A stretch of DNA of 64,000 nucleotides from CAYVUM01 sp964619055 (GCA_964619055.1 CAZUDB010000002.1:61236-125235), one strand, 5' to 3'; counted from the stretch's first letter, positions 48,142 to 57,451 are shown. Numbers and translations: made by a program. Notes: generated from the letters alone by a model not told the origin.

Positions 48142-48333
48142 CCTGCGGTCCTCTCTTGCCTTGTGCCGTCTTCACGATGCTTGACGTACGAGCCAGCTCT
48201 GCCCCCGGATCCAATGATGATCAATGGCGATCATCCGCTTGCCTGTGGCGGTCGTACTGCCTGTGACATCAAAGTGCATAGGGCCAGATGCGGTAGAGAT
48301 ATGGGACCGGCATCTTGGGAAGGAGTTGGTTCA

Positions 48334-49260
48334 ATGAGCGAGTCGCGGCGATCAGCTTACCGTTACGCGGCCAGTGATGGCATCTCCAGCTATATGCGCC
48401 AAATCCAGACGTATCCACTCCTGAAACCTGAAGAGGAACGCGACCTCGCGCGGCGTTGGATTTCGAACCGCGATCAGCACGCCGCACATACACTCGTGAA
48501 CAGCCATTTACGGCTCGTCGCAAAAATTGCCGTTGGCTATCGCGGCTATGGACTTCCCGTGGACGAGCTCATTGCCCAAGGCAATCTTGGGTTGATGCAA
48601 GCCGTGGAGCGGTTTGATCCAGAACGTGGCTTTCGCTTGGCTACTTACGCGATGTGGTGGATTAGGGCGGCAATTCAGGAGTATGTCGTTCACTCGTGGT
48701 CTCTGGTGAAGATGGGTACCACCTCTGAACAGAAGAAATTGTTCTTTAATCTGCGGCGCTTGAAGGCACAGATTCAGGCACTTGAAGAGGGCGAGTTGCA
48801 CCCCGAGCACGCGGAGAAGATCGCGGAAATCCTGAACGTTCCCGAGACCGAGGTCATTAGCATGAACCGCCGCCTGGCTGCTGTAGACGCCTCACTCAAT
48901 GCGCCTCTGCGCAGCGAAAGCGAGTTGGAGTGGCAGGATTGGCTGGTTGACGACTCCGAAGGGCAGGAAAAGCTGCTTGGAGACGGGGAAGAGCACCGTC
49001 GCCGGAAGTCGCTTCTGAATGGTGCCTTGGATCATCTTACCGACCGGGAGCGTGACATCGTTGCAGAACGCCATTTGCGAGAACGCCCTGTAACCCTTGA
49101 GCAGCTGAGCGTTCGGTACGGCATTTCACGTGAGCGTGTCCGCCAAATCGAGGTTGGCGCCCTCGCGAAACTAAAAAAAGTAATCCATCGCAACGCCCGA
49201 CGCAGCGAGCGAAGCACACAGCACCTCAGTTCGCGTGAGCCAGGTTCCTGCCCGGTCTGA
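48334..49260 (+). CDS. rpoH: RNA polymerase heat-shock-type sigma factor (RpoH)
   Basis: A 308-residue sigma-70 family factor. Region 2 reads VNSHLRLVAKIAVGYRGYGL and YAMWWIRAAIQEYVVHSWSL; the RpoH-specific box is SEQKKLFFNLRRL near 130; region 4 has the HTH TLEQLSVRYGISRERVRQIE. AAGGAG lies 8 bp before the ATG, so the longer open frame upstream is not used. Alphaproteobacteria often have two RpoH proteins, one for heat and one for oxidative or singlet-oxygen stress. The adjacent photolyase/SDR operon and folE argue that this copy may be of the latter kind, which is inference. Confidence 0.93.
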   Translation: MSESRRSAYRYAASDGISSYMRQIQTYPLLKPEEERDLARRWISNRDQHAAHTLVNSHLRLVAKIAVGYRGYGLPVDELIAQGNLGLMQAVERFDPERGFRLATYAMWWIRAAIQEYVVHSWSLVKMGTTSEQKKLFFNLRRLKAQIQALEEGELHPEHAEKIAEILNVPETEVISMNRRLAAVDASLNAPLRSESELEWQDWLVDDSEGQEKLLGDGEEHRRRKSLLNGALDHLTDRERDIVAERHLRERPVTLEQLSVRYGISRERVRQIEVGALAKLKKVIHRNARRSERSTQHLSSREPGSCPV

Positions 49261-49316
49261 TCCCCCAACCGTCACATTCCCCGTTGGATCTGCCGTGATA
49301 ACCTAAGGACGAGACT

Positions 49317-49940
49317 ATGAACGCTCCTGCCGTCTGTGTTCGCCCGGACACTCTTACAGAAATCTCCAACCTACGCCCTACCCGCAGTGATGCGGAAAAT
49401 GCGGTGCGGACCTTGATTAGATGGGCGGGTGACGATCCCGCGCGCGAGGGGTTGGTGGGTACACCCGACCGGGTGGTGCGCGCGTACGAGGAGTTTTTCG
49501 CCGGTTATTCGGAGGACCCGGCGGACCTCTTGCAAAAAACCTTCGAGGAGACCGACGGCTACGACGAGATGGTAGTCCTGAAGGACATTTCGTTCGAAAG
49601 TCACTGTGAGCACCACATGGTGCCGATAATCGGAAAGGCGCACGTGGCATATCTCCCCCAATGCCGCGTGGTTGGAATCTCCAAACTGGCGCGCGTTGTC
49701 GAAACGTTCGCCAAGCGCTTGCAGATCCAGGAGAAAATGACCGCGCAAATCGCCAACACGATTGAGGTGGCGCTGCAGCCGCGCGGTGTTGCGGTCGTGA
49801 TCGAGGCGGCTCATCAATGTATGACAACTCGGGGGGTTCATAAGCCGGGCGTTTCTATGGTCACAAGTCGGATGTTGGGAGCATTTCGAGAGGACCCCAT
49901 GACGCGGCGGGAGTTCCTTGCCATGATCGATAGAGCCTGA
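49317..49940 (+). CDS. folE: GTP cyclohydrolase I
   Basis: A 207-residue enzyme that turns GTP into dihydroneopterin triphosphate, the first step of folate and pterin synthesis. The zinc/active-site motif ESHCEHHMVPIIGKAHVAYLP lies near 97-117 (given in parts as ESHCEHHMVP and GKAHVAYLP), and the second Cys is in QCMTTRGVHKPG near 167. AAGGA precedes the ATG. It follows rpoH by 56 bp and is probably cotranscribed. Pterins also serve as photolyase antenna chromophores (MTHF), a link to the nearby photolyase. Confidence 0.95.
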   Translation: MNAPAVCVRPDTLTEISNLRPTRSDAENAVRTLIRWAGDDPAREGLVGTPDRVVRAYEEFFAGYSEDPADLLQKTFEETDGYDEMVVLKDISFESHCEHHMVPIIGKAHVAYLPQCRVVGISKLARVVETFAKRLQIQEKMTAQIANTIEVALQPRGVAVVIEAAHQCMTTRGVHKPGVSMVTSRMLGAFREDPMTRREFLAMIDRA

Positions 49941-50322
49941 ATGGACACGATCCGCGCAAAATGCGGCACGCTGGCGCGGTCGGTTTCAAGCTCCGACATT
50001 GCTCTGAGGATACGTTCTCGATATTGCCGGTGCGGCGCCTCCTGTGAACGGGTGACCTCCCTTAAAAGGCTGTTAGGTCGAGACCGTTGACGCAATATAT
50101 TTATAAAAAACAAAAGATTAAATCGGTGGCGTGATATTTTTGCGGCACAGCAAAGCTGACCATCACAGCCGGAGCCATGTTCCCTTGATCCTCTATTGAA
50201 CCCCTGCCACCTCTAGTGACGAAAAATGGCGATGAGGATGCGCAGCAGATCATATCGGTCGCCACACCATCGGGAGGATCCGTCGAGAGTTGTCACAACC
50301 CTGTTCAGGAACGGAGACAACC
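49941..50322. other. Intergenic region after folE
   Basis: A 382-bp gap with an AT-rich block near 50090-50130. No gene or clear promoter found; a promoter for the small gene at 50323 is expected. Confidence 0.4.
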
Positions 50323-50589
50323 ATGAACGGATTCGAAACCAGCGCGAATGCTCCGAACATCGCCACAACGCAGGTCACCGCAAAGCCAACCCCTGATCTG
50401 ACGACCGTTACGGCCGCCGCGATCCAAGCCCATGTGCGCCAAGCTCATGCCTTGCGGTCGGTGTATCTGGCCCATTTGATGCGCCAGGCTCGAGTGAAAT
50501 TGTCGCACTTGCTCGCAGGCCGACGCAGGATTGCCGTGGAAAGCCCTAGTCTTATGGAACCCGCCACCTCTGTAGACGTCGGTCGCTAG
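50323..50589 (+). CDS. Small basic protein, unknown function
   Basis: An 88-residue protein. GGAG lies 6 bp before the ATG. After a Thr/Pro-rich start it has an amphipathic basic stretch, AHVRQAHALRSVYLAHLMRQ, reminiscent of the short helical Arg-rich proteins common in alphaproteobacterial stress regulons. I do not recognise a family. It sits alone downstream of rpoH-folE. Confidence 0.5.
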   Translation: MNGFETSANAPNIATTQVTAKPTPDLTTVTAAAIQAHVRQAHALRSVYLAHLMRQARVKLSHLLAGRRRIAVESPSLMEPATSVDVGR

Positions 50590-50835
50590 GGCAACAAACG
50601 CTTAGTCGGCGAGTATGAAGTGCAGGATTGTGACGACCCGAATCGTCTTTGGTACGCTGCTTGTGCTACTCGACCCCAGCTGAGTCATCCTCTGCCGGGA
50701 CAAGAAACAAACCTTGGCGCGTTCGCCAGATGCCGCCGATTTCCGCGCCGGAATCGGCGGCGAATGGTTCAGTTGCGTTGCAATCGTTGGCGGCGGCGAC
50801 CGCGGCCATATCAACGTGCTTTGCACCGCCCAGTG

Positions 50836-51360
50836 TCATGGCCCTTGGGCTGCAGGCGAGGAGGTCAACTTTTTCTCCATCAGCATAACCCGCTTGGCTC
50901 CACCGTCCAGCACCTGTCGGCCGATCACGGCGAACCCGGCGGATATGTGGAATCGGAGTGATTCCGGATTGGATGGATACTCATTGACCTCGCAGGTGAG
51001 GCGATTTGCAAGATCCTCCGCAGCCGTTTCCAGGGCTGCATACAGGCTCCGACCGATCCCACAGCCGCGCCGTTGCGGGTCCACAATAATCCGGTCCACG
51101 TACAGAAAGTCCTGAAACCGCTCGTTAAACCAACGGTAGTTGGGGGACTCGTACGCTGCGCCGGGGCCGAATGCGATCAGGACCCCCGCCGGTGTCCCAC
51201 GCCAATCGATGGCCCTAACCCAGGCGGCGTTCTCTAGGATGATGCGCAGGCTGTGGTCCGTCAGCGTGTTGACGGCAGGCACAGCAGCATTGTTGAGCGC
51301 AAGCAACCAGCCCTGATCCGCCAGCGATATGCAACGAACGTGAAATGAATTAGCGGGCAT
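50836..51360 (-). CDS. GNAT-family N-acetyltransferase
   Basis: A 174-residue acetyltransferase. The acetyl-CoA pyrophosphate loop is RIIVDPQRRGCGIGRSLYAAL near 92-112 (key part QRRGCGIGRSL), preceded by the FLYVDRI strand. The substrate is unknown. ATG at 51360 with GGGAGG about 10 bp upstream is preferred over TTG two codons earlier. Confidence 0.82.
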   Translation of the reverse strand: MPANSFHVRCISLADQGWLLALNNAAVPAVNTLTDHSLRIILENAAWVRAIDWRGTPAGVLIAFGPGAAYESPNYRWFNERFQDFLYVDRIIVDPQRRGCGIGRSLYAALETAAEDLANRLTCEVNEYPSNPESLRFHISAGFAVIGRQVLDGGAKRVMLMEKKLTSSPAAQGP

Positions 51361-51484
51361 GCCCAATCAGCCTCCCTCGTCCTGGTCTCCAAGCCTCGGC
51401 CTCTGTGCTTGCGGGCAATCTGGACCGTGCGGAGCCGGGCCGATAGAAAGGTAACGATAAAGATGACGAGTCGCTCACGCGCGC

Positions 51485-52120
51485 ATGACAGAACCTGACC
51501 CAGACATCGCCCCAGTGTCGAACAAGGCCATTCATCTCCAGCGCCATTTGCGCTTCAAGGAGGCTGAGCCCTGGGTCAAGCGCTTTGCGCCGCTGGTCCG
51601 CGGGGATGGCTCGGTGCTGGATCTCGCCTGCGGCAACGGCCGCCACGGGCGGCTGTTCCTCGACCGTGGCCACTCGGTCACATTCCTCGATCGCGATACG
51701 AGCGCCGTCGTTGAATTGGTCGGTCACCCCAGGGCAGAGATCGTGACCTTCGATTTGGAGCAGAACGAGCCCTGGCCGCTGTCGGATCGGCGCTTCGCCG
51801 CTGTAATCGTCGTCAACTACCTCTGGCGGCTTTTGTTTCCCGATCTGATCCAGGCTTTGGCCACGGACGGAGTGCTCCTCTACGACACGTTCGCCCGCGG
51901 CAACGAGCGCTTCGCCAGCCCGCGCAACCCGGAGCATTTGCTCCGCGCCGGAGAGCTTCTGAACATGGCCCGGGGGGCGCTGACCGTCATCGCCTACGAA
52001 CACGGCCGGGTTGACCGCGCCGAATGCCCTGGCGTCAAGCAACGGATCTGTGCCGTCAAGGCGCGCAGCGATCCCACTCGCGACGACGGCGAACCTGCAC
52101 CGGTGTCGGTGGAGCCCTAG
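51485..52120 (+). CDS. SAM-dependent methyltransferase
   Basis: A 211-residue class I methyltransferase. Motif I is VLDLACGNGRHGRLF near 43-57, with the acidic motif II in VTFLDRDTSAV and VIVVNYLWR as the post-motif strand. It resembles the TehB / thiopurine-type small-molecule methyltransferases. Substrate unknown. A weak ribosome-binding site precedes the ATG. Confidence 0.8.
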   Translation: MTEPDPDIAPVSNKAIHLQRHLRFKEAEPWVKRFAPLVRGDGSVLDLACGNGRHGRLFLDRGHSVTFLDRDTSAVVELVGHPRAEIVTFDLEQNEPWPLSDRRFAAVIVVNYLWRLLFPDLIQALATDGVLLYDTFARGNERFASPRNPEHLLRAGELLNMARGALTVIAYEHGRVDRAECPGVKQRICAVKARSDPTRDDGEPAPVSVEP

Positions 52121-52436
52121 AATCGGTATTCCTCCGGATCCCTCAAAACGTTGGTTCTACAGTATCGTGTTGCTTGGCAATGCAGCGTTGCGGTGGTAAC
52201 GTGATGTGTCAATTGTGGGGCGTCTGTTTCGCGTAATTCGCGCTGGACGCCATAACGCTACGTTGGGTGCAGCTTCAATGCACTTCTACCAAATGCGTGA
52301 TGCGGCAGCCTTGAGTGCTTCGTCCGAAGTCACATTACCAGTAGAAACCAGTCTTTGAGGAAGCATATCGCAGGTTAGAAATAAAAACCAAGGGCGGCGG
52401 GGGACGATCAGCGTCAACGAGTAAGGAGTTCAGGGG
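52121..52436. other. Intergenic region upstream of lipoprotein pair
   Basis: A 316-bp gap; the promoter for the lipoprotein pair should be here. No clear element seen apart from the ribosome-binding site AAGGAG (52424-52429). Confidence 0.4.
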
Positions 52437-52844
52437 ATGTATCATGGTTCGTTGATCCGAGGCGGCGGCCTACAAAGAATGCGGCGCCGTGCTCGCGGTC
52501 TATCATCATTTCTTGTCATAGGGGTCTGTATCTTAGCTGCGGCCTGTACTGTTCGAAGCGACTTCACAGCGATATCTTCGAAGAATGTCAATTTGAGTAA
52601 CATTGAAATTGACCCGTCAAAGTCACTGGGCCGGGTCAGTGGAGAAGACTGTCAGCAGCGCATACTTGGGATCCCGACATCGGGTTATCCAACTATTGAT
52701 GAAGCCATCGATCAGGCGTTGGAGCCCAGCGGCGCAAACTTGCTGACCGATGCCGTTGTCGAGTTCGAAGACATGGCGATCCCGTTTTTTAGAAAAATAT
52801 GCTGGCGTGTGGAGGGCGATGCTTATGACACTTTCGACCAATAA
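52437..52844 (+). CDS. Lipoprotein, unknown function (paralogue A)
   Basis: A 135-residue protein with a signal peptide and a lipobox (AAAC) near residue 37, so it should be lipid-anchored. The mature part begins TVRSDFTAISSKNVNLSNIE and contains GEDCQQRILG and ICWRVEGDAY. AAGGAG lies 8 bp before the ATG at 52437; an internal ATG at 52479 is possible. The next gene is a clear paralogue starting 20 bp before its end. No known family. Confidence 0.7.
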   Translation: MYHGSLIRGGGLQRMRRRARGLSSFLVIGVCILAAACTVRSDFTAISSKNVNLSNIEIDPSKSLGRVSGEDCQQRILGIPTSGYPTIDEAIDQALEPSGANLLTDAVVEFEDMAIPFFRKICWRVEGDAYDTFDQ

Positions 52845-53193
52845 GTTGTTGCGCTCGCCGCTCATTGCGATTGCGTTTGTAGTCGCTTTGACAGGTTGCA
52901 CCCAGCGCTTTGCGGATCTCACGATTGTTTCAACCCGAAACATCGATCTTTCTAACGCAACGCTGGACGCCAGATCCGGTCGGCGCGTGAAAGGGGAGGA
53001 TTGTAAGCCCATCATCCTGTTCTTCCCGACAGGAACCCCCAACATGGAAACCGCTGTCGATCGGGCCCTTGAGAAGGGTCAAGGTAATGTGATGGTTGAC
53101 CAGGTGAGCTATGCAAGGAATTGGTGGGCGATCCTGTACGGAGAGAACTGCATCGAGGTCGAAGGTTCGGTCATTCAGACCGACGAGTCCTAA
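52825..53193 (+). CDS. Lipoprotein, unknown function (paralogue B)
   Basis: A 122-residue lipoprotein with lipobox LTGC near residue 20. It shares its layout with the gene upstream: FADLTIVSTRNIDLSNATLD matches the other protein's FTAISSKNVNLSNIEID, then GEDC and a closing CIEVEGSV against CWRVEGDA. GGAGG lies 9 bp before the ATG at 52825; an ATG two codons earlier is too close to it. The pair is a tandem duplication with two conserved Cys per mature domain. Function unknown. Confidence 0.7.
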   Translation: MTLSTNKLLRSPLIAIAFVVALTGCTQRFADLTIVSTRNIDLSNATLDARSGRRVKGEDCKPIILFFPTGTPNMETAVDRALEKGQGNVMVDQVSYARNWWAILYGENCIEVEGSVIQTDES

Positions 53194-53284
53194 GGTCGGT
53201 TCGAACAGCGGTGTGTTGGTCCGGCGGCACGCTCGGCGGACCGCTTTGCTTTCACGTTGATCTCGTAACGTTGGGTGGTGGCTC

Positions 53285-54136
53285 TCAGGCCGTCGCCCCA
53301 GCTCCTTGGGGGGCGGGGACGTCGAACACGCGGTCATGGCGGAGGGACGGGACCTTCCGTCTCGCCTCCGCCACGGCACCGGTGTCCACGTCGGCCACGA
53401 TAACGCCCACGTCTTCCCCAGCGTCAGCCAGAACTTGGCCCCAAGGCTCCACGATCAGGCTATGGCCAAAGGTCTGCCGGCCATCGGCATGGGTCCCGGT
53501 CTGAGCGGGGGCAAATACATAGCAGCCGCATTCGACGGCCCGTGCACGCTGCAAAACGTGCCAATGAGCCTGCCCTGTGGTACGGGTGAACGCCGCCGGG
53601 ATCGAGAGGAAATCGACACCTGCTTTCGCGAGCGTGCGATAGAGGTGGGGGAAACGCAAATCATAGCATACGGTCATGCCGAGCCGACCCCACGGCGTTT
53701 CCGCCACGACAGCTTGTGTGCCGGGTTGTATCGTTACCGATTCCTTGTAAAACTCGCCCCCGCCTAGATCCACATCAAACAGGTGGATTTTGTCGTAGCG
53801 GGCGACGACCTCACCGCGATCATCAAGTAGGATCGAGCGGTTCCAAACCCGGCCATCATCGGCGCGCACGGCGAGTGAGCCGAGCAGGAGCCAAGCGCTG
53901 ATGTCACGTGCCAGTTTGCTAAGCACCGGCAAGGCCGGATGGGTTGCTTCCGGTTCCGCCTTCTCGCGCAACAGGGCGCTCTTGGGCTCCAGCAAGCTAA
54001 CGTTCTCTGGGGTCAGGATTAGCTCAGCCCCTTGATCGCGGGCGGCGCGGACAAGCGGCGGGATCGCCTCCAGATTGTTGGCGTAGTCCCTGGTCGAATT
54101 GGTTTGAATGCAGGCGACGCGGAAGCGTGTGCTCAT
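53285..54136 (-). CDS. Nitrilase-superfamily carbon-nitrogen hydrolase
   Basis: A 283-residue hydrolase with the Glu-Lys-Cys triad: LTPENVSLL near 42, ARYDKIHLFDVD near 112 and GMTVCYDLRFP near 153. The closest functional group is deaminated-glutathione amidase / omega-amidase-like (Nit1/YbeM). It repairs amides such as deaminated glutathione, a plausible role given the glutaredoxin gene overlapping it by 4 bp (ATGA). Confidence 0.88.
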   Translation of the reverse strand: MSTRFRVACIQTNSTRDYANNLEAIPPLVRAARDQGAELILTPENVSLLEPKSALLREKAEPEATHPALPVLSKLARDISAWLLLGSLAVRADDGRVWNRSILLDDRGEVVARYDKIHLFDVDLGGGEFYKESVTIQPGTQAVVAETPWGRLGMTVCYDLRFPHLYRTLAKAGVDFLSIPAAFTRTTGQAHWHVLQRARAVECGCYVFAPAQTGTHADGRQTFGHSLIVEPWGQVLADAGEDVGVIVADVDTGAVAEARRKVPSLRHDRVFDVPAPQGAGATA

Positions 54137-54432
54137 GCCGGGTCGCTCCCGCTTCCCGTTTTCACATCCAGCGCAAGGCCCAGGATGCGATCGAGCGCCC
54201 CCTCTTTCTCGAGGGCCTGCAGCCGGTCTGAGTCGCCGATATGCTCGCCGTTGACAAAGATCTGCGGTACCGAGGTGGCGCCACCGGCACGTTTGCTCAT
54301 CTCCGCGCGGCGTTTGGGGTGCATCAGCACATCGATCTCTTCAAACGCCACTCCCTTTGTGTTCAGGAGTGCCTTCGCCCGGTGGCAATAAGGGCAAAAA
54401 GTGGAGGTGTATATCTCGATTGGTGTCGTCAT
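54133..54432 (-). CDS. grxC: Glutaredoxin 3
   Basis: A 99-residue class I glutaredoxin: the active site CPYCHRAK near 13, the conserved cis-Pro region TSVPQIFVNGEHIGDSD near 53-69. It reduces protein and small-molecule disulfides with glutathione. GAGGA precedes the ATG. It lies between comF and the nitrilase gene on the same strand. Confidence 0.93.
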   Translation of the reverse strand: MTTPIEIYTSTFCPYCHRAKALLNTKGVAFEEIDVLMHPKRRAEMSKRAGGATSVPQIFVNGEHIGDSDRLQALEKEGALDRILGLALDVKTGSGSDPA

Positions 54433-54517
54433 GGCTGTTCCTCATCAAAGCCGGCCCGAACCGCAGTGCCGCATCGCACCTGAGATATGGTGACAGCCCA
54501 AAGGACTGCATCCAAGG

Positions 54518-55291
54518 TCAGGTTGGATCGGCCTTGAGGGTTCGTGCAAAGGTCAGAATGTCGACAGTGGCGGCACCAGCGCGGAACAGGGCGGCTGTGC
54601 AGGCTGTCAGCGTGGTGCCGGTTGTATGGACGTCATCGACCAGCACCACGCGGGCGTCGATCAGCCGAGATCTCGCTCTCGTACTCACGCCGATGGCCCC
54701 TTTCAGTTCGGTGCGGCGGGCGGAAGGCCCCAAGCTGCCAAGCGCTCGTGTGCGTTTCTTGCGAACCAATGCGTCTGGGAAAACCGCGACGCCCGTCCGG
54801 CGCGATACGGCCTGCGCCAGCAGTGATGCTTGATTGAAGCGCCGGCGGAACAACCGGCTCCAATGCAACGGTACCGGCACGAGCAGGTCCGCGTCCGTCA
54901 GGATGTCGGTACCGGCCCGCGCCATCCATTGCCCAAGTGCGGGTGCCGTGTCTGTCCGGTCGCCATGCTTCAACGCGAGCACCAAGTGCTTGCTAGCATC
55001 GTCATAGACCACGGCCGAACGGGCACGACCCCAGCGAGGAGGCTGGGACACGCAGGTCCCGCAAATGGCCGGATCCCCCGGATCGTACGCAAACGGCATG
55101 CCGCACGAGGCGCAGAAGGGCCGCTCCACGAACCGAAGCAGAGGCCAACAGTCCACGCACAATGTGCCGAGCATGTCCACGGGGGCATGACAGCGAAGGC
55201 ATTGCGGTGGCCATAGGGTATCGGCGATCTGGCGACCGCCACGAGAGAGCCACCCCCGAAAGTCGGCCGCAATTGCCGTTCTAGTTGTCAT
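54518..55291 (-). CDS. ComF-family phosphoribosyltransferase-like protein
   Basis: A 257-residue ComF-type protein. The N-terminal zinc-ribbon-like part has four CxxC pairs (CLRCHA, LCVDCW, CASCGM, CGTCVS), and the type I PRTase signature is VVLVDDVHTTGTTL near 210. ComF proteins are linked to natural transformation and to an unknown nucleotide step. It is transcribed with grxC and the nitrilase gene. Confidence 0.9.
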   Translation of the reverse strand: MTTRTAIAADFRGWLSRGGRQIADTLWPPQCLRCHAPVDMLGTLCVDCWPLLRFVERPFCASCGMPFAYDPGDPAICGTCVSQPPRWGRARSAVVYDDASKHLVLALKHGDRTDTAPALGQWMARAGTDILTDADLLVPVPLHWSRLFRRRFNQASLLAQAVSRRTGVAVFPDALVRKKRTRALGSLGPSARRTELKGAIGVSTRARSRLIDARVVLVDDVHTTGTTLTACTAALFRAGAATVDILTFARTLKADPT

Positions 55292-55495
55292 CTAACTCGG
55301 TCTCCCCCAACACGGTCAGGTCGGGCGTGCTGAACGCAAACTCCCAATGCGATCGCCGGCTTTGATCCGAACGCCCGTTGCGCAGTATACTCTGTTTGAG
55401 GGTGATGGTCCCACGGATCCCGCCTGCCGCCCCCCAAAAAGTCCCGCCGCTCAGAACGGGGCGCCAAATCATCCTGTCCGATCCGAGGTGAGACA

Positions 55496-56386
55496 ATGAT
55501 CGACGCAATGACGGTGTTTGACCGGCGGGTGGTGCGCATGCGCCGCAACCGTTTCGCGGCCCGCTTCAACAATCATGATTTTCTGGTTCGGGAGGTCGGC
55601 GAGCGTCTGGTGGATCGTCTCGACGATATTCGCCGGTCCTTTCCGATGGCATTGGATCTGGGATGTCACCGCGGCGAGGTCGCGACGCTGTTGAACGATC
55701 GCGGCGGGATCGAGGTCCTGGTCCACTGCGACATGGCCAAAACCATGGTGGACTTCGCCCCTGCACCGGCCGTGGTGGCCGATGAGGAGGCGCTCCCCTT
55801 CGCGGACGGAACGTTCGACTTGGTTTTGAGCGTCTTGGACTTGCATTGGGTTAATGACTTGCCCGGTTGCCTCACGCAGATCCGCCGGTGCCTGAAGCCG
55901 GACGGCTTGCTCCTAGCGGCCATGCTTGGTGGTGAGACGCTGAAAGAGTTGCGGGCTTCCCTAAGCGAGGCGGAGATCGCCGTCGAAGGTGGCCTAAGCC
56001 CGCGGGTGTCACCATTTGCGGACGTGAAAGATGCTGGCGGCCTTCTCCAGCGCGCCGGCTTTGCCCTGCCCGTAGTCGATACGGATGAGGTCACCGTTAC
56101 ATACGACAGCGCCATGCGCCTAATGACTGACCTGCACGGTATGGGGGAAAGCAATGCCGTGCTGGAACGCCGACGCTCGTTCACGCGGCGAACCACGCTC
56201 TTGGAGGCAGCGTCGTTGTATCAACAACAGTTCGCCGATGATGACGGCCGGGTCCCCGCCACGTTTCAGGTTCTTTACCTGACCGCATGGGTTCCGGATG
56301 AGTCGCAGCCGAAACCACTAACCCCGGGTAGTGGCCGGATCGACTTGGCATCTGTTCTCGCCGGCTCCGGTGGACCGGTGCTGTAG
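55496..56386 (+). CDS. Methyltransferase-domain protein (BioC / NDUFAF5-like)
   Basis: A 296-residue class I methyltransferase-type protein. Motif I is MALDLGCHRGEVATLL near 50, and FDLVLSVLDLHWVNDLPGCL near 105-124 is the conserved D-hW region of the BioC and NDUFAF5 group. Alphaproteobacterial members are often orthologues of the mitochondrial complex I assembly factor NDUFAF5. GAGG lies 7 bp before the ATG. Divergent from comF. Confidence 0.83.
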   Translation: MIDAMTVFDRRVVRMRRNRFAARFNNHDFLVREVGERLVDRLDDIRRSFPMALDLGCHRGEVATLLNDRGGIEVLVHCDMAKTMVDFAPAPAVVADEEALPFADGTFDLVLSVLDLHWVNDLPGCLTQIRRCLKPDGLLLAAMLGGETLKELRASLSEAEIAVEGGLSPRVSPFADVKDAGGLLQRAGFALPVVDTDEVTVTYDSAMRLMTDLHGMGESNAVLERRRSFTRRTTLLEAASLYQQQFADDDGRVPATFQVLYLTAWVPDESQPKPLTPGSGRIDLASVLAGSGGPVL

Positions 56387-56416
56387 CTCCGTGAGCAGAT
56401 CCGCTATGGTCTCATC

Positions 56417-56659
56417 ATGACAGATGAATCGACGATCGAGCAGGACGTGCGGGAACTTGCGGGCCGCCTCCAAACGCTGCAGGAGCGGCTTGGCCCCGCC
56501 TACTGGCAGAGCGGCGATGTGCGCGAACTTCAGTCCTTGCTCAAAAGCCGGATCGGCATGGCCGGTGGGCATGATCCGGATGGTCCCCCCATGCACGCCC
56601 GATCGCGGCGTGCCGCCAGATGGGAGAGCGAGTTCGCCCGCCTCCTTTGGCCCTGGTGA
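56417..56659 (+). CDS. Small hypothetical protein
   Basis: An 80-residue protein with an acidic helical N-terminal half (STIEQDVRELAGRLQTLQER) and an Arg-rich C-terminus. It fits tightly between the methyltransferase and sfsA and ends 12 bp before sfsA. Weak ribosome-binding site. Unknown function; may be a chance frame. Confidence 0.4.
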   Translation: MTDESTIEQDVRELAGRLQTLQERLGPAYWQSGDVRELQSLLKSRIGMAGGHDPDGPPMHARSRRAARWESEFARLLWPW

Positions 56660-56671
56660 CGGGAGCACGTG

Positions 56672-57451
56672 TTGCGATTTCCACGCCCCCTCGTCCGGGC
56701 GACCCTCGTTCGCCGCTACAATCGTTTCCTGGCCGACGCAGTGTTGGTGGACGGCACCACGATTACGTCGCACTGTCCCAATTCTGGTTCCATGCTGGGC
56801 GTTAAGGAGCCCGGCTCCGAAATCTGGTTGTCACATGCGGACGGTACGAAACGCCGTTACCCTCACACCTGGGAGCTGATCCGGGCTGACAACACGCTTG
56901 TGGGTATCAACACCACTCATCCCAACGCTCTTGTTTCTGAAGCTGTCGCCGAAGGCCGGCTTGCCGAGCTGGCAGGTTATGATCGTCAGCGCCGTGAGGT
57001 TCGTTATGGTACCAATTCTCGCATCGACCTCCTATTGGAGTCGGACGGTCGACCGCCGTGCTATGTGGAAGTCAAGAACGTTCACCTCCGACGCGGGCTT
57101 GAGAACGATCCGGCGGCACCTGCTGAGTTTCCCGATTCGGTGACGGAACGGGGCACCAAGCACTTGGCGGAACTGACAGAGATGGTCCGTCAGGGCGCGC
57201 GCGCCGTCATGGTGTTCCTGGTTCAGCGTTCCGACGCGCCCAGCTTCGCCGTCGCTGCCGATATCGATCGCACCTACGCCATGGCCCTGGACGTTGCCCT
57301 GGCCGCCGGGGTCGAGGCCGTGTGTTACCGATGTCGGATCGATGTGGAGGGTATTGAGGTGGAGGCGGTTATCCCGATTCGCCCACCCGCCGAAACGCTT
57401 GCGACCCTGCCGCCCGTAGTGTCCAGGCAGCCGCGCCGTCGCCGGGGATGA
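56672..57451 (+). CDS. sfsA: SfsA-family DNA/RNA nuclease-like protein
   Basis: A 259-residue SfsA protein: RFPRPLVRATLVRRYNRFLA start, HCPNSGSMLG near 30, and CYVEVKNVHLRR near 130, the part with the PD-(D/E)xK-like catalytic residues. In E. coli it was linked to maltose metabolism. TTG at 56672 is chosen because the product then starts MRFP as in the family and GGGAG is 6 bp upstream; a GTG sits one codon earlier. Confidence 0.9.
   Translation: MRFPRPLVRATLVRRYNRFLADAVLVDGTTITSHCPNSGSMLGVKEPGSEIWLSHADGTKRRYPHTWELIRADNTLVGINTTHPNALVSEAVAEGRLAELAGYDRQRREVRYGTNSRIDLLLESDGRPPCYVEVKNVHLRRGLENDPAAPAEFPDSVTERGTKHLAELTEMVRQGARAVMVFLVQRSDAPSFAVAADIDRTYAMALDVALAAGVEAVCYRCRIDVEGIEVEAVIPIRPPAETLATLPPVVSRQPRRRRG

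Noticed and set aside
48142..48333. ECF or RpoH promoter motifs between the SDR gene and rpoH
   Set aside because: TGATC- and CTTGA-like words occur but no matching -10 at the right spacing was found.
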